Below, one piece after another: positions 1 to 8,339 of a stretch of DNA of 64,000 bases; the stretch's first letter is position 1; each line of letters begins with the position of its first letter. Source of the stretch: Streptomyces parvulus (lineage in GTDB: Bacteria > Actinomycetota > Actinomycetes > Streptomycetales > Streptomycetaceae); assembly GCF_014648855.1 (NCBI RefSeq), contig NZ_BMRX01000011.1, positions 62,001 through 126,000 on the forward strand, read 5' to 3'. The position numbers and the translations under genes were made by a program. The notes under the pieces are model-generated. The model did no database searches. It saw nothing but the letters and a program-made list of their open reading frames with translations, and was not told where the DNA came from.

Positions 1-203
1 CTCCTTCGAGGGCCCCTTGCGGGCCCACCCTCCGTAGGCCGTACCGGACCCTGCGGAAACCATCCTGCCCCGTGATCGCACGGGTACTGCCGGAATCAGT
101 GTGCCCGGCGCGGACTAAACGGAACGAGAGGTTCCGCCGATTCCCGGAGGGACGGTACCGACCGAACCCGTGTCCGGTCGCCGTCGCCTGCCCGGGACGG
201 GCC

Positions 204-995
204 CTAGTCGCGCCGGTACCGGCTGAAGAGGAAACCTTCCTCCTCCAGGAGGGACGCCAGTGCGAACCGCCGGGGCACGGTCAGCGGGGGCCCGCCCGCG
301 ATCCGCTGGGCGTCACCCGCGGTGAGCATCGGGGAGACGGTCAGACACAGCTCGTCGAGGACACCGGCGGCCACGAACTGGCCCAGCAGCCGCGGGCCGC
401 CCTCGGTCAGCAGCCGGGTGTGTCCGAGGCCGGCGAGGGCGCGCACGGCCCGGGCGGGGTCGACGCCCGTGCCGTCTCCGGCGATCACGACCCGCGCGCC
501 CGCCTTCTCGGCGGCCGTGACGCGGTCCTGGGGCGCCGCGGCCCCGGTCAGGACCAGGGTGGGGACCAGCGGGGAGGTGAACAGCGGCAGGGAGAAGTCC
601 AGCTCCAGACTCGCGCTGACCACCGCCACCGCCGGCACCGGCGATTGCCCGGCCGCCCGCCGCGCCTCGGCGAACTCCGCACGCGCGCGTGCGGGCCGGT
701 AGCCCTCCTGCCGTACGGTCTCGGCGCCGGCGACCACCACGTCGGCCAGGGCGCGCAGGGTGCCGAAGACGCGCATGTCGGCCGCGCTGGAGATGGGCTG
801 GGAGCGCCCGTCGTGCTGGGCGGCGCCGTCGAGGGTGGACACCATGTTGGCCCGCAGCCACGCCCCGCGCGGCCCGTCCGGCGCGGGATAGGCGTAGGCC
901 TGCGCCAGCTCGGCCAGGCTCCACTCCCGGTCACCCCCGTCGGGGTCCGGGCCGGAGCCGGCCGTCGGGTCGATCACAGGGAACAGACGTCGCAT
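204..995 (-). CDS. RibD C-terminal-type pyrimidine/dihydrofolate reductase family protein
   Basis: A 263-aa reductase of the RibD-C/DHFR-like fold. Visible family features are the N-terminal MRRLFPVIDP, ANMVSTLDGAAQ in the first third, FGTLRALADVVVAGAETVRQEGY (the NADPH-binding helix region) and a C-terminal LLTEGGPRLLGQF motif in which the Glu-Gly-Gly-Pro loop binds cofactor. Relatives reduce the ribosylamino-pyrimidine intermediate of riboflavin synthesis, or an unknown analogue. No deaminase domain is present and no rib genes are nearby, so a stand-alone reductase of unknown substrate is the safest reading. The ATG at 995 is chosen because homologues start MRRLFPV; a GTG start 36 nt upstream (1031) is possible. 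It is divergent from zapE with about 150 bp between starts. Confidence 0.85.
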   Translation of the reverse strand: MRRLFPVIDPTAGSGPDPDGGDREWSLAELAQAYAYPAPDGPRGAWLRANMVSTLDGAAQHDGRSQPISSAADMRVFGTLRALADVVVAGAETVRQEGYRPARARAEFAEARRAAGQSPVPAVAVVSASLELDFSLPLFTSPLVPTLVLTGAAAPQDRVTAAEKAGARVVIAGDGTGVDPARAVRALAGLGHTRLLTEGGPRLLGQFVAAGVLDELCLTVSPMLTAGDAQRIAGGPPLTVPRRFALASLLEEEGFLFSRYRRD

Positions 996-1142
996 GCGGT
1001 GCAGTGTTCCACGGGCCACGGGGGCGGACACGCGGGGCCGCGGTCACTCCGGTCCCGGGCCGCTCGCGCCCCGGCCCCGGCGCGGGCGGGCAGCCCGGCG
1101 CGTGCCCCGGCGGCCGGTGTGCAGGGCCTACCATGGACCACC

Positions 1143-2255
1143 GTGTCGCCCTCCTCCTCCGCCGCCGGTCCCGGGTCCACCCCGATAGCCGGGGCCGATC
1201 CCCTGTCCCTGTGCGCCCGTGAACCGCATGTGCCCGCCGACCGCCTGGTCGCCGAGATGGTGCCGCCGCCGCGGTTCGACTCGGTCCGGTTCGGGACCTA
1301 CGTGCCGGACCCGGACCAGCCCAGCCAGCACGAGGCCGTACGGGTCCTGGAGGAGTTCGCCACCGGGCTGGGCACGGACCCCGGCGCGTCGGGCGGCCGG
1401 CGCGGCTTCCTCGGGTTCGGGCGGAGCAGGGCGCCGAAGACGCCGGCCGGCCCCCGCGGCGTCTACCTCGACGGCGGTTACGGCGTCGGCAAGACCCACC
1501 TGCTGGCGTCCCTGTGGCACGCCACCCCCGCCGAACCCTCCCGGAAGGCCTTCGGCACCTTCGTCGAGCTGACCAACCTCGTCGGCGCCCTCGGCTTCCA
1601 GCAGACCGTGCGGACCCTCTCCGGGCACCGCCTCCTGTGCATCGACGAGTTCGAGCTGGACGACCCCGGCGACACCGTCCTGGTCTCCAGCCTGCTCGCC
1701 CGGCTGGTCGAGGCCGGCGTGGCGCTCGCCGCCACCTCGAACACCCTGCCCGGCAAGCTCGGCGAGGGACGCTTCGCGGCGGTGGACTTCCTGCGCGAGA
1801 TCCAGGGCCTGTCCGCCCACTTCCGCACCCTGCGCATCGACGGCGAGGACTACCGCCACCGCGGCCTGCCGGAGGCCCCGGCGCCGCACACCGACGAGCA
1901 GGTCACCCGGGCGGCGCGGGCCACCGCGGGCGCCTCGCTCGACGACTTCGGCGCGCTCCTCGACCACCTCGCCCGCGTCCACCCCAGCCGCTACGGCGCC
2001 CTCACCGACGACCTCGCCGCGGTGTGCCTCACCGGGGTGCGCCCGGTGCCGGACCAGTCGACGGCGCTGCGCCTGGTCGTGCTCGCGGACCGGCTCTACG
2101 ACCGCGAGGTGCCCGTCCTCGCCTCCGGGCTGCCCTTCGACCAGCTCTTCGGTGAGGACATGCTGAAGGGCGGCTACCGCAAGAAGTACTTCCGGGCGAT
2201 CTCCCGGCTCACCGCGCTGGCCCGGGACGCCGCGCACCTGGTCGAAGCCCCCTAG
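1143..2255 (+). CDS. zapE: ZapE/AFG1-like P-loop ATPase
   Basis: A 370-aa AFG1/ZapE-type AAA-like ATPase. The Walker A motif GGYGVGKT lies near residues 111-118 and the Walker B motif CIDEFELDD near 165-175. They are followed by ATSNTLPGKLGEGRF, the arginine-bearing sensor region typical of the family, and a C-terminal LFGEDMLKGGYRKKYFRAISRL. Family members act in cell division (ZapE at the Z ring) or membrane-protein quality control (AFG1/LACE1). The reading frame stays open for over 1 kb upstream but that part has no family similarity. The GTG at 1143 is chosen because a TACCAT hexamer (1129-1134) sits 8 nt before it, consistent with a leaderless message. Streptomyces copies are usually just called cell division protein ZapE. 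Confidence 0.85.
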   Translation: MSPSSSAAGPGSTPIAGADPLSLCAREPHVPADRLVAEMVPPPRFDSVRFGTYVPDPDQPSQHEAVRVLEEFATGLGTDPGASGGRRGFLGFGRSRAPKTPAGPRGVYLDGGYGVGKTHLLASLWHATPAEPSRKAFGTFVELTNLVGALGFQQTVRTLSGHRLLCIDEFELDDPGDTVLVSSLLARLVEAGVALAATSNTLPGKLGEGRFAAVDFLREIQGLSAHFRTLRIDGEDYRHRGLPEAPAPHTDEQVTRAARATAGASLDDFGALLDHLARVHPSRYGALTDDLAAVCLTGVRPVPDQSTALRLVVLADRLYDREVPVLASGLPFDQLFGEDMLKGGYRKKYFRAISRLTALARDAAHLVEAP

Positions 2256-2315
2256 GAGCGGCCCGATCGCGCCAACCCACCCGCGATTTTCAGGCTCTCT
2301 TCAGCTCGTAACGCT

Positions 2316-2351
2316 ACGTTAACCCTGCAAAGCTCTTTGCAGGGTTAACGT
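2316..2351. terminator. Perfect 17-bp inverted repeat (hairpin or operator)
   Basis: The arms 2316-2332 (ACGTTAACCCTGCAAAG) and 2335-2351 are perfect inverted copies separated by CT. It lies 60 bp after the zapE stop. It can act as a rho-independent terminator without a U-tract, common in Streptomyces, but its moderate AT content and position 5 bp before a direct-repeat array also allow a protein-binding role. Confidence 0.6.
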
Positions 2352-2356
2352 GTTTC

Positions 2357-2411
2357 TTGACCACGCATTGACCATGCGTTGACCAAGCGATGACCGTGCA
2401 CCGACCATGCA
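2357..2411. repeat. Five tandem 11-bp direct repeats upstream of a small secreted protein
   Basis: Five head-to-tail 11-mers: TTGACCACGCA (2357), TTGACCATGCG (2368), TTGACCAAGCG (2379), ATGACCGTGCA (2390) and CCGACCATGCA (2401); 2412-2422 is a much weaker sixth unit. On the reverse strand the units read GGTCAAYGCRT. An 11-bp period places successive units on one face of the helix, the layout bound by OmpR/PhoB-type response regulators. Streptomyces PHO boxes are also built of 11-nt direct-repeat units with a G(G/T)TCA core. The array ends 42 bp before the downstream ATG, where it could hold the promoter. Confidence 0.75.
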
Positions 2412-2452
2412 CCTGGACACATCGAAGGCGTGAATCGCCTGGAGGGGGGCGC

Positions 2453-2854
2453 ATGTTGCGCGAAGCGACGGCGCGGGCGCGCATTCCGTTCCCGGCCGCC
2501 GTCCTGCTCGCCCTCCTCCTCTTCGCTCCGGCCGCGTCCTTCGCATTCGCGCATACGGGCCGTGATGCCATGGCCAACGCCCACCCCGGAACCACCCTCT
2601 CCGGCACGGCGTCGCACGAAGAGCGGGCCACCTGCCACGACCACGGCCGCTCCGGCAACCCCCACGGCCCCGCTCCCCTCCGCGACCGGCACCGCACCAC
2701 CGGCGCGCCCCAGTCCGAGGCCCCCGCGGGCCCGCTCGCCCGTCCGCGCCCCGCGGTCCCGCCGGTCACGGCGGCGCCCGGCCGCGCGGCCGACGGCGGG
2801 TCGAGACCCCCGACGGACCACTCCCCGGCGGCACTTCAGGTCTTCCGCTGCTGA
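2453..2854 (+). CDS. Small secreted protein of unknown function
   Basis: A 133-aa protein with a clear N-terminal signal peptide: basic n-region MLREATARARIP, then a hydrophobic core AAVLLALLLFAPAASFAFA. The mature part is short, rich in Pro, Ala, Gly, Arg and His, and ends in FRC. The start is set by a GGAGGGGGG ribosome-binding site at 2441-2449. It sits directly behind the 11-bp repeat array and is followed 78 bp later by the carbonic anhydrase gene, so the three genes may be co-expressed. The His content (HTG, HPG, HEE, CHDHG, HG, RHR) could suggest metal binding, but no domain is recognised. Confidence 0.65.
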   Translation: MLREATARARIPFPAAVLLALLLFAPAASFAFAHTGRDAMANAHPGTTLSGTASHEERATCHDHGRSGNPHGPAPLRDRHRTTGAPQSEAPAGPLARPRPAVPPVTAAPGRAADGGSRPPTDHSPAALQVFRC

Positions 2855-2932
2855 GGGGCGGCCGGCACATCCCCCACCTCTGCCCCACCCGTCCGACGCG
2901 CCCCCACTGCGCGCCAGGAGGAAACCCGCATC

Positions 2933-3514
2933 ATGCAACCCCTCATCGACAACGCCCGCCGGTTCGGACAGCGCCCTGAGGAGTTCGCCGGGCACGCCGA
3001 AGGCCAGTCGCCCGAAGTACTGTTCATCACCTGCTCCGACTCCCGGGTCGTCCCCGCCCTGATCACGGGCGCCCGCCCGGGCCGGCTCTTCGAGCTGCGC
3101 ACCGCGGGCAGCATCGTCCCCGTCCACGGCACCGGCCACCCCTCCGGCGAGGCCGCCACCATCGAGTACGCCGTCACGGTGCTCGGCGTGAGCGACATCG
3201 TGGTCTGCGGCCACTCGCACTGCGGCGCCGTCGGCGCCCTGGTACGCGGCGACGACCTGACCGCCGTACCGGCCGTGCGCGACTGGCTGGCGTACGCCGC
3301 CGACGAGCCGAAGCCCTGCGACGCCACCGACCCGGCCGTCGCACAAGCCGTGCAGAACCACGTCCTGACGCAGCTGCTGCGCCTGCGCTCCCACCCCTGC
3401 GTGGAGCGGCGCCTGACGGAGGGACGGCTGCGGCTGCACGGCTGGTACTACGAGGTCCACACCGGTGCCGTACGCCAACACGACGCGGACACCGACGCGT
3501 TCGAGACGCTGTGA
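2933..3514 (+). CDS. Beta-class carbonic anhydrase
   Basis: A 193-aa beta-carbonic anhydrase catalysing CO2/bicarbonate interconversion. The zinc ligands are visible as C34 (in FITCSDSR, with the Asp36-Arg38 dyad), H94 and C97 (in VCGHSHCGA). The length is normal for the family. The ATG at 2933 has a strong AGGAGG site (2916-2921). The stop codon overlaps the start of the SulP transporter by 4 bp (GTGA), so the enzyme and the anion transporter are translationally coupled. This suggests bicarbonate uptake tied to hydration or dehydration, a partnership also found as SulP-CA fusions in other bacteria. Confidence 0.93.
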   Translation: MQPLIDNARRFGQRPEEFAGHAEGQSPEVLFITCSDSRVVPALITGARPGRLFELRTAGSIVPVHGTGHPSGEAATIEYAVTVLGVSDIVVCGHSHCGAVGALVRGDDLTAVPAVRDWLAYAADEPKPCDATDPAVAQAVQNHVLTQLLRLRSHPCVERRLTEGRLRLHGWYYEVHTGAVRQHDADTDAFETL

Positions 3515-5004
3515 GCGCCGGCATGACGTGGATATCCAAGTTCCCCCATCTGCGGCAGGACTTCACGTCCTCGCTCGTCGTGTTCCTGGTCGCGCTCCCG
3601 CTGTGCGTGGGCGTGGCCGTCGCCTCCGGCGTCCCGGCCGAACTCGGCCTGGTCACCGGCATCGTGGGCGGCCTGGTCACCGGACTCCTGCCGGGCAGCA
3701 GCCTCCAGGTGTCCGGCCCGGCCGCCGGCCTGACCGTGCTCGTCTTCGGCGCGGTCGACCAGTACGGCCTGCCGGCGCTCGGCGTGATCGTGCTGGCCTG
3801 CGGCCTCATCCAGCTCGCGATGGGCGCCCTGCGGCTGGGGCGCTGGTTCCGGGCCATCTCCCTGTCGGTCGTCGAGGGCATGCTGGCCGGGATCGGCCTC
3901 GTGCTCATCGCGGGCCAGCTCTACTCGGCGGCCGGTCTCGACGCGCCCGCCTCGGGCCTCGACAAGATCACCGGGCTGCCCGGTGCCGCCGCCGACGCGG
4001 TGGGCAGCTCCCAGGCGCTCACCTCGCTCGCCCTCGGCGCCGGCACCGTCGCCGTGATGGTGCTGTGGAAGCGGCTGCCGAAGCGGGCGCAGACCGTGCC
4101 CGGCGCGCTGGCCGCGGTCGTCCTGGCCACGACCGTCACGGCGGTCCTCGGCCTCTCGGTGGCGACGGTCGAGGTCAACGGCCTGCTGGACTCCGTCCAG
4201 CCGCCCGGCGCCGACGCCTTCGGCGGGCTCGCCGACGTCGGACTGCTCGGCACCATCGTCGCCTTCACCCTGATCGCGTCGGCGGAGAGCCTGTTCAGCG
4301 CCGCGGCGGTGGACCGCCTGCACGACGGGCCGCGCACCGAGTACAACAAGGAGCTGATGGCCCAGGGCGCCGGCAACACGGTGTGCGGGGTGCTCGGCGC
4401 GCTGCCGATGACGGCGGTCATCGTGCGCAGCTCCGCCAACGTCAGCGCCGGGGCGCGCACCAAGGCGTCGCGGGTGCTGCACGGCGTGTGGCTGCTGCTG
4501 TTCGCCGCGCTGCTGCCGTCCGCGCTGGCGCTGATCCCGCTGCCCGCGCTGGCCGGCATCCTGGTGCACGCGGGGTGGAAGCTGATCCCGTTCCGCGGCG
4601 TCGTGGCGCTGTGGCGGGGCCACCGGGGCGAGGCGCTGATCCTGGTGGTCACGGCCGTGTCGATCGTCGCGGTGAACATGTTCGAGGGCGTGCTGATCGG
4701 CCTGGCCCTGTCCGTGGCCAAGACCGCCTGGGAGGCCTCGCACCTCAAGCTGGAGATCGTCGACAAGGGCGCGGGACCGGTCCAGGCCCATCTGTCGGGC
4801 AACGCGACCTTCCTGCGGCTGCCGAAGATCCTGGAGAGCCTGGAGTCGCTGCCGCAGGACCGGCCGGTCGAGCTGGACCTGTCCGGACTGCACCACCTGG
4901 ACCACGCCTGCCGCACGGCCCTGGAGAACTGGGCCGAACGGCACAGCGCCGCCGGCACGGACCCGGTGAAGGTCACGGATCCGCCGAAGGCGGTGTCGGT
5001 CTAG
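3511..5004 (+). CDS. SulP family anion (probable bicarbonate) transporter
   Basis: A 497-aa SulP/SLC26 protein. A hydrophobic core of about 10-14 membrane segments runs from residue 15 to 420. It includes the N-terminal family signature region ALPLCVGVAVASGVPAELGL and the TALIASAESLFSAAAVDRL-like segment around residues 250-270. The cytosolic C-terminus is a short STAS domain (VELDLSGLHHLDHACRTAL). SulP proteins move sulfate, bicarbonate or other anions, often with sodium or protons. The 4-bp overlap with the carbonic anhydrase gene favours bicarbonate. The GTG at 3511 gives the GTGA overlap; an in-frame ATG four codons later (3523) is an alternative start. Confidence 0.9.
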   Translation: MSAGMTWISKFPHLRQDFTSSLVVFLVALPLCVGVAVASGVPAELGLVTGIVGGLVTGLLPGSSLQVSGPAAGLTVLVFGAVDQYGLPALGVIVLACGLIQLAMGALRLGRWFRAISLSVVEGMLAGIGLVLIAGQLYSAAGLDAPASGLDKITGLPGAAADAVGSSQALTSLALGAGTVAVMVLWKRLPKRAQTVPGALAAVVLATTVTAVLGLSVATVEVNGLLDSVQPPGADAFGGLADVGLLGTIVAFTLIASAESLFSAAAVDRLHDGPRTEYNKELMAQGAGNTVCGVLGALPMTAVIVRSSANVSAGARTKASRVLHGVWLLLFAALLPSALALIPLPALAGILVHAGWKLIPFRGVVALWRGHRGEALILVVTAVSIVAVNMFEGVLIGLALSVAKTAWEASHLKLEIVDKGAGPVQAHLSGNATFLRLPKILESLESLPQDRPVELDLSGLHHLDHACRTALENWAERHSAAGTDPVKVTDPPKAVSV

Positions 5005-5031
5005 CGGCGCCCGCACGGCCGCACCTCCGCG

Positions 5032-5069
5032 GATGCCCGGCCCGGGGCCATGGCCCCGGGCCGGGCATC
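5032..5069. terminator. Strong GC-rich hairpin terminator after the SulP gene
   Basis: The 18-bp perfect arms 5032-5049 (GATGCCCGGCCCGGGGCC) and 5052-5069 are separated by AT. It starts 28 bp after the SulP stop codon and separates that operon from the SPFH gene. Confidence 0.85.
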
Positions 5070-5136
5070 GGGAATATCGTGGCAGGAGCAGACGAATCGG
5101 ACCTCTGTGCGAGGACCGCTGCGTGAGGAGGCCGTC

Positions 5137-5913
5137 ATGCTCCAGGAGCTCCTGACCGCGGCCGCCGCCGTCGGCAGTGCCGGGGTGGTCTACGTCGCCT
5201 CGGCGGCGCGGGTCGTCAAGCAGTACGAGCGGGGGGTCGTCTTCCGCCTCGGGCGGCTCGCCGGCGAGGTGCGCGAACCCGGGTTCACCCTGGTGGTGCC
5301 GGTCGTGGACCGGCTGCACAAGGTGAACATGCAGATCGTCACGCTGCCGGTGCCCGCCCAGGAGGGCATCACCCGTGACAACGTCACCGTGCGGGTGGAC
5401 GCGGTGGTGTACTTCAAGGTGATCGACGCGGCGAGCGCGCTGGTCCGGGTCGAGGACTACCGGTTCGCCGTCTCGCAGATGGCGCAGACGTCACTGCGCT
5501 CGATCATCGGCAAGAGCGATCTCGACGACCTGCTCTCCGACCGCGAGAAGCTGAACCAGGGCCTAGAGCTGATGATCGACAGCCCGGCGGTCGGCTGGGG
5601 CGTGCAGATCGACCGGGTCGAGATCAAGGACGTGTCCCTGCCGGACACCATGAAGCGCTCGATGGCCCGGCAGGCCGAGGCCGACCGGGAGCGCCGGGCC
5701 CGGGTCATCAACGCCGACGCCGAACTGCAGGCCTCCAAGGTTCTCGCGGAGGCGGCGCGGGAGATGTCCGAGACCCCCGCGGCCCTGCAACTGCGTCTGC
5801 TCCAGACGGTCGTGGCGGTGGCCGCGGAGAAGAACTCGACCCTCGTGCTGCCCTTCCCGGTGGAGCTGCTGAGGTTCCTGGAGAAGGCCCAGGAGCACCC
5901 CGTGGAGCAGTGA
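5137..5913 (+). CDS. SPFH/stomatin-like (slipin) membrane protein
   Basis: A 258-aa SPFH/band-7 protein. A single N-terminal hydrophobic segment (AAAAVGSAGVVYVASAAR) is followed by the stomatin core YERGVVFRLGRLAGEVREPG, a bacterial slipin signature. The SPFH domain runs to about residue 195 with QTSLRSIIGKSDLDDLLSDRE. An alanine/glutamate-rich coiled region follows (RQAEADRERRARVINADAE). Such proteins form oligomeric membrane scaffolds and usually pair with NfeD proteases, but no NfeD gene is adjacent. The ATG at 5137 is chosen for its GTGAGGAGG site (5123-5131); the upstream in-frame ATG at 5050 lies inside the preceding terminator. Confidence 0.9.
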   Translation: MLQELLTAAAAVGSAGVVYVASAARVVKQYERGVVFRLGRLAGEVREPGFTLVVPVVDRLHKVNMQIVTLPVPAQEGITRDNVTVRVDAVVYFKVIDAASALVRVEDYRFAVSQMAQTSLRSIIGKSDLDDLLSDREKLNQGLELMIDSPAVGWGVQIDRVEIKDVSLPDTMKRSMARQAEADRERRARVINADAELQASKVLAEAAREMSETPAALQLRLLQTVVAVAAEKNSTLVLPFPVELLRFLEKAQEHPVEQ

Positions 5914-6003
5914 CACGTGCTACGCGCGTGGTTCCCGGGACTCCGCGCAGGTGATAGACACGGCGGGTCACAGTCCTGTCCGCCAGCAGGAAGGTTTCCC
6001 CCC

Positions 6004-7386
6004 ATGACCATGTCCAGCAACGAGGCGACCCGCCGCCAGGTACTCGCCCGCACGGGCGCCCTGGGCGCGGGCATCGCCTTCACCGGAGCGCTCTCCGAAC
6101 TCTTCGCCGGCACCGCCGCCGCGCAGTCCCTGGGCCACACCGGCTACGGGCCCCTGGTCCCCGACCCCGACGGCCTGCTCGACCTGCCCCGGGGCTTCCG
6201 CTACCGGGTGCTGTCCCGCGAGGGCGACCGGCTGCGCTCGGGCGAGGGCCCGGTGCCGTCCAACCACGACGGGATGTCCGCCTTCCCCGCCCGCAGCGGC
6301 GGCGTCCATCTGGTCCGCAACCACGAGAACCGCGCCGACGGCCGCGTCCCGGTCCCGACGGTCGAGGGCCTGACCTACGACCCCGAGGGCAAGGGCGGCT
6401 GTACGGCGCTGACGCTGGACTCCCGCAACCGCGTGCTGTCCGAGCGGGTCGCGATCGCCGGCACCGCGGTCAACTGCGCGGGCGGCCCCACGCCCTGGCA
6501 CACCTGGCTGACCTGCGAGGAGACCGAGGACAAGGCCGGCACCAACGGCTACACCAAGGACCACGGCTTCATCTTCGAGGTCGACCCGGCCGACCCGCAC
6601 CGCACCGGCGCGGTGCCGCTGACCGCGATGGGCCGCTTCCAGCACGAGGCGATCGCCGTCGATCCCCGGCGCGGCGTCGTGTACGAGACGGAGGACGCCT
6701 TCGAGCGGCCGTTCGGGCTCTTCTACCGTTTCCTGCCCCGGAAGCCGCTCGGCGGCAGGGGTTCGCTGCGGGCGGGCGGCAGGCTCCAGGCGATGCGGGT
6801 CCCGGGCGTGCCCGACCTCTCCTCGATCCAGGAGACGGGCGCCGCCTTCGACGGCGTCGAGTGGGTGGACGTGCCCGACCCGCTGGCCGCCGGGACGCCC
6901 ATCCGCTTCCAGGACTTCGGCCGGGGCGGCATCACCCACGCGCAGAAGCTGGAGGGCTGCTACTGGGGCGGGGAGTGCGTGTACTTCGTGTCGTCCTTCG
7001 CCCACAGCGACGAGGGATCGGCCGCCGACCACTACGGGCAGATCTGGCGCTACGACCCCGAACGGCGCCGTCTGACCCTGGTGATCGTCTTCGGTCCGGA
7101 CACCGACGTGCAACTGCCGGGCGAGTCCCCGGACAACATCTGCCTGGCACCCAGCGGCGGGCTCATGGTGTGCGAGGACGGCGGGGGCGCCCAGCACGTC
7201 TTCGGCGTGACCCGGCGCGGCGAGGTGTACGCGATGGCGCGGGGCGCCCAGAACATCGGGACGCCTCAGGAGCCGGAGTGGGGCGAGTTCGCGGGGGTCA
7301 CCTTCTCCCCCGACGGCGACACGATGTACGTCAACTGCTACACGCCCGGCACCACGTTCGCGGTCACGGGCCCCTGGCGCCGGTAG
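6004..7386 (+). CDS. Tat-exported PhoX-like (DUF839) phosphatase family protein
   Basis: A 460-aa secreted protein with a twin-arginine signal (TRRQVLARTGALGAG) followed by a hydrophobic stretch and an AAAQ cleavage region. The body is a PhoX/DUF839-type beta-propeller: repeated PDGLLDLPRGFRYRVLSREGDRL, FPARSGGVHLVRNHENR, PWHTWLTCEETED (family signature with the acidic metal ligands) and SPDNICLAPSGGLMVCEDGGG. PhoX enzymes are calcium/iron phosphatases exported folded, which explains the Tat signal. Some DUF839 proteins are not proven phosphatases, so the activity is inferred. The first ATG at 6004 is used (a second ATG is two codons in). It stands alone between SPFH and the deacetylase. Confidence 0.85.
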   Translation: MTMSSNEATRRQVLARTGALGAGIAFTGALSELFAGTAAAQSLGHTGYGPLVPDPDGLLDLPRGFRYRVLSREGDRLRSGEGPVPSNHDGMSAFPARSGGVHLVRNHENRADGRVPVPTVEGLTYDPEGKGGCTALTLDSRNRVLSERVAIAGTAVNCAGGPTPWHTWLTCEETEDKAGTNGYTKDHGFIFEVDPADPHRTGAVPLTAMGRFQHEAIAVDPRRGVVYETEDAFERPFGLFYRFLPRKPLGGRGSLRAGGRLQAMRVPGVPDLSSIQETGAAFDGVEWVDVPDPLAAGTPIRFQDFGRGGITHAQKLEGCYWGGECVYFVSSFAHSDEGSAADHYGQIWRYDPERRRLTLVIVFGPDTDVQLPGESPDNICLAPSGGLMVCEDGGGAQHVFGVTRRGEVYAMARGAQNIGTPQEPEWGEFAGVTFSPDGDTMYVNCYTPGTTFAVTGPWRR

Positions 7387-7463
7387 GCCCGGGAGGGTGA
7401 CCCTCGGGGCACGTCGCGCCCCATAGTCGTACAAACAGAACAACACACTCATACGTTCGTACG

Positions 7464-8321
7464 GTGATCACTCTCGTACGACGTGCCGCCGCCCTCTGCG
7501 TGCTGGGCGCCGCCCTCGCCGCCTGCGGGACCTCCGGGCCCGCGCAGGCGCCGCGGCCGGCGTCCGGCACGCCCTCCGCCGCCCCCGCGAAGCCGGCTCC
7601 CTCCCGGCCCCCGACGCTCGCGCCCGGCCCCGCCGGCCTGACCCCGGTCTTCGAGCACGGGCCGCGCACCGCGGGCAAGACCGTCGCGCTCACCTTCGAC
7701 GCCGACATGACCGCCGACCAGGGGCCCAGGGCCGCCTCGGGGGAACGCTTCGACAACCCCGGGCTGATCTCGACACTGCGGCGGCTGGAGGTACCGGCCA
7801 CGGTGTTCATGACCGGGCGGTGGGCCGAGGAGTACCCGGACGAGGCCCGGTCCATCGGGCGTGACCCCCGGTTCGAGATCGCCAACCACTCCTACAGCCA
7901 CTACGCCTACACCGACGACTGCTACGGACTGCCCACCGTGTCCCGGGAGCGGATGCGCTCGGACCTGGAGCGGGCCTACACGGCCTTCCGCAAGGCCGGG
8001 GTGCCGGACGCGATGCCGTACTTCCGCTTCCCGGGCGGCTGCTACGACCGGGCGGCGCTGAAGGAGCTGACCGCGGCCGGCGTCACCGCCGTGCAGTGGG
8101 ACGTGGTGAGCGGCGACGCCTTCGCGACGGACGCCGACGCCGTGGCCCGCGAGGTGCTGGACGGGGCGAAGCCGGGATCGGTGGTGGTCATGCACTGCAC
8201 GCGCAGCGCCGCCCCGGTGACCGAGCGGGCGGTCCGGACGATCGTGCCCGCGCTGCGCGAGCGGGGCTACCGCTTCGTGAAGGTCTCGGAACTGATCGGC
8301 GCCGCGAACGGCCGGGCGTGA
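7464..8321 (+). CDS. Lipoprotein polysaccharide deacetylase (NodB domain)
   Basis: A 285-aa predicted lipoprotein. The signal MITLVRRAAALCVLGAALAAC ends in a LAAC lipobox, then comes a Pro/Ala-rich linker to about residue 55. The NodB carbohydrate-esterase-4 domain shows TFDADM (catalytic/metal Asp pair), NHSYSHY (the metal-binding H-x3-H motif), a RFPGGCYD motif 3 and a late VVVMHC motif. Relatives deacetylate peptidoglycan or chitin-like polymers outside the cell. The GTG at 7464 lacks a Shine-Dalgarno sequence, and the upstream 76 bp contain repeated CGTACG elements, so the message may be leaderless. Confidence 0.88.
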   Translation: MITLVRRAAALCVLGAALAACGTSGPAQAPRPASGTPSAAPAKPAPSRPPTLAPGPAGLTPVFEHGPRTAGKTVALTFDADMTADQGPRAASGERFDNPGLISTLRRLEVPATVFMTGRWAEEYPDEARSIGRDPRFEIANHSYSHYAYTDDCYGLPTVSRERMRSDLERAYTAFRKAGVPDAMPYFRFPGGCYDRAALKELTAAGVTAVQWDVVSGDAFATDADAVAREVLDGAKPGSVVVMHCTRSAAPVTERAVRTIVPALRERGYRFVKVSELIGAANGRA

Positions 8322-8339
8322 CGCGCCTACGCTGGAGAC

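Noticed and set aside
1..203. Possible gene end or RNA gene at the left edge
   Set aside because: Only a short GGGCCCCTTGCGGGCCC-like dyad was visible; nothing supports a gene in these 203 bases.
72..1142. Open frame continuing upstream of zapE
   Set aside because: No similarity to the ATPase family, low-complexity Arg/Gly composition, and it lies antisense to the well-supported RibD-C gene.
3448..5319. Minus-strand open frame opposite SulP
   Set aside because: Gln/His/Arg-rich shadow translation without motifs, whereas the plus strand has a full SulP protein.
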